A stretch of 64,000 nt of DNA, taken from Capniomyces stellatus (Eukaryota > Kickxellomycota > Harpellomycetes > Harpellales > Legeriomycetaceae). Where the stretch lies: NCBI GenBank assembly GCA_001661515.1, contig LUVW01000003.1:574066-638065 (forward strand). Direction: 5' to 3'. Positions 60,571 through 64,000 of this stretch are shown here, one piece after another (the first letter of the stretch is position 1; each line of letters starts with the position of its first letter). The position numbers and the translations under genes were made by a program. The notes beneath the pieces are model-generated. The model saw nothing but the letters and a program-made list of their open reading frames with translations, did not search any database and was not told the origin of the DNA.

Positions 60571-62805
60571 ATGGTCAAGAAACAGTTCATTAATAAAAAG
60601 CAAGCCCGAACATTTAGGGTTTTGCATCGGTCGATCCAAGATCCGTTAGCCTTTGAAGAGGGGGTTGGGCCAAATGTGTTGCATGAAGTGACGCCTTTGA
60701 CGCAACGAAATGTAAGTTGGAATTTGACAAGAGATATGGTTAAAAAAAATATGTAGATAAGGATTTAATAGAGACAACTTTTGAATACCAAATAGCGTTT
60801 GGAAAAGGGAGAAAAATATGAACAGTATAGCGACGAGGAAGGGGAGGAGAGGGAGTATGTTAAGGGAAGTAAAGAAGAAGAGGAGTATGAGAATGCAATG
60901 TATAGGATGAGTCAACTGGACAAGTACGATGATTTTGGGGACCTGGAGGCAGCGAATAGTATCAGTAATAATAAAAGCAAAAAGACCAAAGAGTAAGTAT
61001 TAAGCACAAAAAAAAAGGGGGGGTGGGCGGGGCGGGAGAGGAGGGTAATGAGATGAATAAAGAAGAGAGTATTTATAAGATTTAATGAAAAAAAAATGAA
61101 TGGATGGATAAATAGAGGGAAAACGGAAGCAGGAAAAGCAGCATTGTACGGAATATATTATGATGATAGTAACTATGATTATACACAGCATTTGAAGCCG
61201 ATAGGAGAGGATGTGGAGGCGATATTTATGGAGATGCCAAGCAAAGATAAAAAGAGCAAAAAGAAGGGAATGGAAGCAGAGTCAAGTTTAGTATTAAAGG
61301 AAGAGGTTGAAGAGGATAAGGGTAAGGGTAAGGATGAGGAGGAGGAAGAGGAGGGGGGAGAGAAGAGAGGGGGTAGAAAGGTGAGGTTTTCGTTGCCGCA
61401 GGAAGTGTTCGAGTCAACACACAAGATGCAGATTTCGGGGGAGGCGTATCCAAAGGGGCTGCAGTTGGATATGGATCCAGAGCTGCGAGAGGCTTTAGAG
61501 GTGCTGGAGTATAGCGACGAAAACGATTCGGAGGCGGACGAAGACTTTTTTGAAATGTTGCGTGGAGACAAGCCAATAGGAGGCAGCGGAGAGGAGGAAA
61601 AGTATGGAAGCGATGTTGAAGAATTGGATGAGGACGATAACGACCTGTTTAAAAGAATCCAGAGAATGAAGCTGCACAAGGGCGAGGGCAATTCAGAGGA
61701 TGAAGAGTTTTCAGGCAGCGAGGAAGAGAAGAGTCAACACACATCAAAGTCAAGAAAGAGCCGAGTAGCAAACAGTAACTTTTCAATGTCGTCATCAGTG
61801 ATGTTTAGAAACAAAAATCTGACACTGCTAGATGATCAGTTTGACCAGATAGAGGAACAATATGCCAAAATGGACGAATCAGGATCAGAATCAGAATCAG
61901 ATTCAGAGTTTGCAGAGAATCGCAGTGATAATGAGGATAATTACAGCGATGAGGACGATGACGGTGATGATGGTGATAGACGTACCACAACAGCAAAAGG
62001 AACAAATGCGTTTAGTAGCAGAGCAGATTTCGAGTCGGTGATGGATGAGTTTCTGGAGGATTTGAAGCGTAGTGGAGAAAAGACAAAGGAGGAGAGAAGA
62101 ACCGGGAGAAACGGAGCCGCACTACTGGATAAAGTCCGAACTCTGCTATTAGTTTCAGATGAAGAGTCAGAACCTGTTTCTGTTTCTGTTTCTGATTTTG
62201 ATTTTGATTTTGAAAGCAAGAAAATATCTAAAATCGAACAATCTAAACAGGAAATCCTAAACACTATTGAAGAAGATGAAGCAAATTCTGGCCCTTCAAC
62301 TAGCAAAAACAGACTGAACAAACGGAACATGGATGTTTACGAAAAGGTCCGCCTCAGTGCAGGTACCCATAGCCGCCCAGTCTGGGACGCCGAAACCATA
62401 CTCACCACATACACAAATCTCGACAACCATCCCGCTCTCATCAAAAACAAACCCCTAAACAACCCCAAAATTAAAATCAACAAAATGGGTTTCCCAATTG
62501 TAGATTCAAAACCCAACAACAATTCCGATCACGACTCTAACCTCAAATCCACTAATAAATCTGACTCTGGTTCCGATTCTGACTCTGGTTCTGACTCCGA
62601 CGATGCTTCTACTTCAAATACCTCTTTTGTCAGAGACAAGTCCGAGTCCAATGAACAAAAACGCGCCAGAAAAAAGGCTGTCAAAGACGCTAAAAAACAA
62701 AGAAAAGTCCAAAAGAAACTCCTCCAACAAGAGTATTCCATTGAAAAGTCCAGGAAAGCCCAGTCTAAAAGCGACAAGATCCAATACAAAATCCACCTAG
62801 AATAA
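60571..62805 (+). CDS. LTV1: Ribosome biogenesis factor LTV1
   Basis: LTV1 escorts pre-40S subunits and controls placement of small-subunit proteins near the head. Exons 60571-60711, 60796-60992 and 61116-62805 keep frame (phases 0 and 2) and give 675 residues. Family landmarks are the N-terminus MVKKQFINKKQARTFRVLHR followed by DPLAFEE, the YDDSNYDYTQHLKPIG block after intron 2, several acidic D/E/S-rich stretches, the SRPVWDAETILTTYTNLDNH block and KINKMGFPIV. A C-terminal basic helix (RARKKAVKDAKKQRKVQKK) closes it. The protein is longer than yeast LTV1 (463 residues), mainly through acidic and Ser/Asp repeats. Frames starting at 61096 lie partly in intron 2. The 5' half is G/A-rich and the 3' half C/A-rich on the coding strand. 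Confidence 0.95.
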
Positions 62806-63244
62806 TATTTTTTCCTTTTCTTTTTTCCTTTTCCTTTTCCCTTTTGATTTATTTTTGATTTATTTTTCTTTAAACTTGATCCTTTCAAATATATTTTTCG
62901 ATTCCACCTTTTCTATTGTTTATTACTTTTTCTTCATTTCTGATCCAATTACCAAATTCCGATTTCTTTTTCATCTTTTTTCATTTTCGCTTTTCTACAC
63001 AAAAAAAAAATTTTTTCTTTACTTTTCTTTCCTTTTTTTTATATTTCTATTTCCAATTCCATTAAAATCGTTTAAAACGCACGAAATACCTTCATTTTTA
63101 TTTATTTTTACAACTAGACCACAAATACTTTCTTTGTTTTCTCTATTTTATATTCTTCCTTTAAAACAACACAACACTGTTTTACTCGGATATAAAAATC
63201 ATCACATAAATCCAGCCTCCACACAAAGTAAATTTACACACAGT
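62806..63244. other. Intergenic, LTV1 3' flank
   Basis: T/C-rich (TTTTCC repeats at 62810-62845) becoming A/C-rich before the next gene. Probably the LTV1 terminator and the next promoter. No discrete signal was resolved. Confidence 0.5.
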
Positions 63245-64000
63245 ATGGGCAAATCTAAAAATAACTCCAAACCCGAATCAACTCTCGATTCAAAAGATCC
63301 AATCTCCCCAAACGAACAAGTCCCTGCTCAAATCACCAGCAACGAGTCTTCAACTAAAGCCAAAAAGGAAAAGAAAACCAAAAAGGACAAAAAAGACAAA
63401 AAGTCTAAAAAGGAAAATAATACACTTGATTCCAATAACTCCCCAACTAACGAACAAAAGGAAGCGTGTCCCGTTTTAACCAATGATAATGTTCCCACTT
63501 TAGCCAAAAATGACAAAAAGAGACCCTTAGAATCAATAGATAACTGTGACGAAACTCTCGCCGATTCTACAGAAAACAAAGGTGAAGACACAAAAGATAG
63601 TCAAGACACAAAGGAAAGTGAAATTACAAAAGAAAGTGAGGATGTAGAGGATGCAGAGGACAGCAAAGATGCAGAAGAAGGTAAAGATACAGGAGAAGGT
63701 AAAGATACAGAGGATGACAAAGGCACAGAAGAAAGTAAAGATGCAGAGGATGACAAAGATACTAAAGAAAAGCCAGCCAAGAAAGCCAAAACCGAAAAGC
63801 CAAAGGAACCTAAAAAACCAGCAGCGCCTGGAGTATGGATGGGAAACATTACGTTCAAGACAACAGCAGAAGAAATAACTCAGTTCTTTTCCAAAATCGG
63901 AAAGCCAACACGTATAAAGCTGCCCAAGTCAAAGACACCAGGCCAAAACAAGGGGTTTGCATATGTAGATTTTGAAACTTTGGAGCTCGTAAACAACGCT
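63245..64000 (+). CDS. Lys/Glu-rich RRM protein, 5' part (Nop13/nucleolin-like)
   Basis: The ATG at 63245 opens a frame that runs off the right edge after 252 codons. The first 195 residues are a low-complexity charged region (KKEKKTKKDKKDKK, then EDAEDSKDAEEGKD-type repeats), as in nucleolar RNA-binding proteins. An RRM follows with RNP2 VWMGNITF and RNP1 KGFAYVDF. The layout is close to yeast Nop13 or nucleolin/Gar2, factors of pre-rRNA processing, but other RRM families cannot be excluded without the C-terminus. It lies in tandem behind LTV1. Confidence 0.88.
   Translation, partial: MGKSKNNSKPESTLDSKDPISPNEQVPAQITSNESSTKAKKEKKTKKDKKDKKSKKENNTLDSNNSPTNEQKEACPVLTNDNVPTLAKNDKKRPLESIDNCDETLADSTENKGEDTKDSQDTKESEITKESEDVEDAEDSKDAEEGKDTGEGKDTEDDKGTEESKDAEDDKDTKEKPAKKAKTEKPKEPKKPAAPGVWMGNITFKTTAEEITQFFSKIGKPTRIKLPKSKTPGQNKGFAYVDFETLELVNNA

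Overview
The window is nuclear DNA of a very AT-rich fungus. Spliceosomal introns have GTAAGT-type donors, some with TACTAAC-like branch sites, and the gene set is fungal: a Ste20/PAK kinase, Elongator ELP1, a Cdc24-type RhoGEF with a C-terminal PB1 domain, a vacuolar amino-acid transporter of the AVT type, cystathionine beta-synthase, an AGC kinase and the ribosome-biogenesis factor LTV1. The low GC content, small secreted proteins, trypsin-like protease and SGK3-like PX-AGC kinase suggest an early-diverging lineage, possibly an insect-gut Kickxellomycotina/Harpellales-type fungus. That placement is inference.

Layout. 1-1117: 3' part of a PAK-family kinase. 1888-1959: tRNA-Glu(CTC) on the minus strand. 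2.6-8.7 kb: accessory island with a secreted trypsin-like protease with a long C-terminal extension and an F-box-like/ankyrin gene broken by a 1-nt deletion, interspersed with three 3'-end fragments of a LINE-like retroelement. 9.2-14.0 kb: ELP1. 16.0-17.2 kb: secreted Asp-rich repeat protein. 18.4-18.9 kb: possible small minus-strand gene. 22.2-25.3 kb: CDC24. 27.4-30.4 kb: amino-acid transporter. 30.6-33.1 kb: tRNA(Ile)-lysidine synthase-like PP-loop protein (minus). 35.8-37.7 kb: cystathionine beta-synthase. 38-44 kb: long gene-poor stretch. 44.5-47.9 kb: intronless PX-AGC kinase. 50.0-52.6 kb: polytopic alpha/beta-hydrolase-like protein that lacks the nucleophile serine. 53.3-58.4 kb: two divergent secreted collagen-like genes separated by a 3.1-kb, nearly perfect inverted repeat. 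58.7-59.8 kb: the longest LINE copy, with a decayed ORF. 60.6-62.8 kb: LTV1. 63.2 kb to the end: 5' part of an RRM protein.

The conserved genes are unrelated housekeeping functions (tRNA modification by Elongator and TilS, polarity signalling by PAK and Cdc24, ribosome biogenesis by LTV1 and the RRM protein, sulfur amino-acid and vacuolar amino-acid metabolism). The accessory genes (protease, Asp-rich protein, two collagen-like proteins) share N-terminal signal peptides and look like a secretome.

The observations most worth following are: (i) the inverted repeat that fills the whole intergenic region between two divergent collagen-like secreted paralogs; (ii) a reversal of strand composition inside long genes (purine/G-rich 5' half and upstream flank, C/pyrimidine-rich 3' half and downstream flank); (iii) the secreted Asp-rich protein; (iv) repeated long poly(C) tracts at which the assembly has Ns. 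Exon boundaries were read by eye from reading-frame phase and family similarity. No transcript or database evidence was available.
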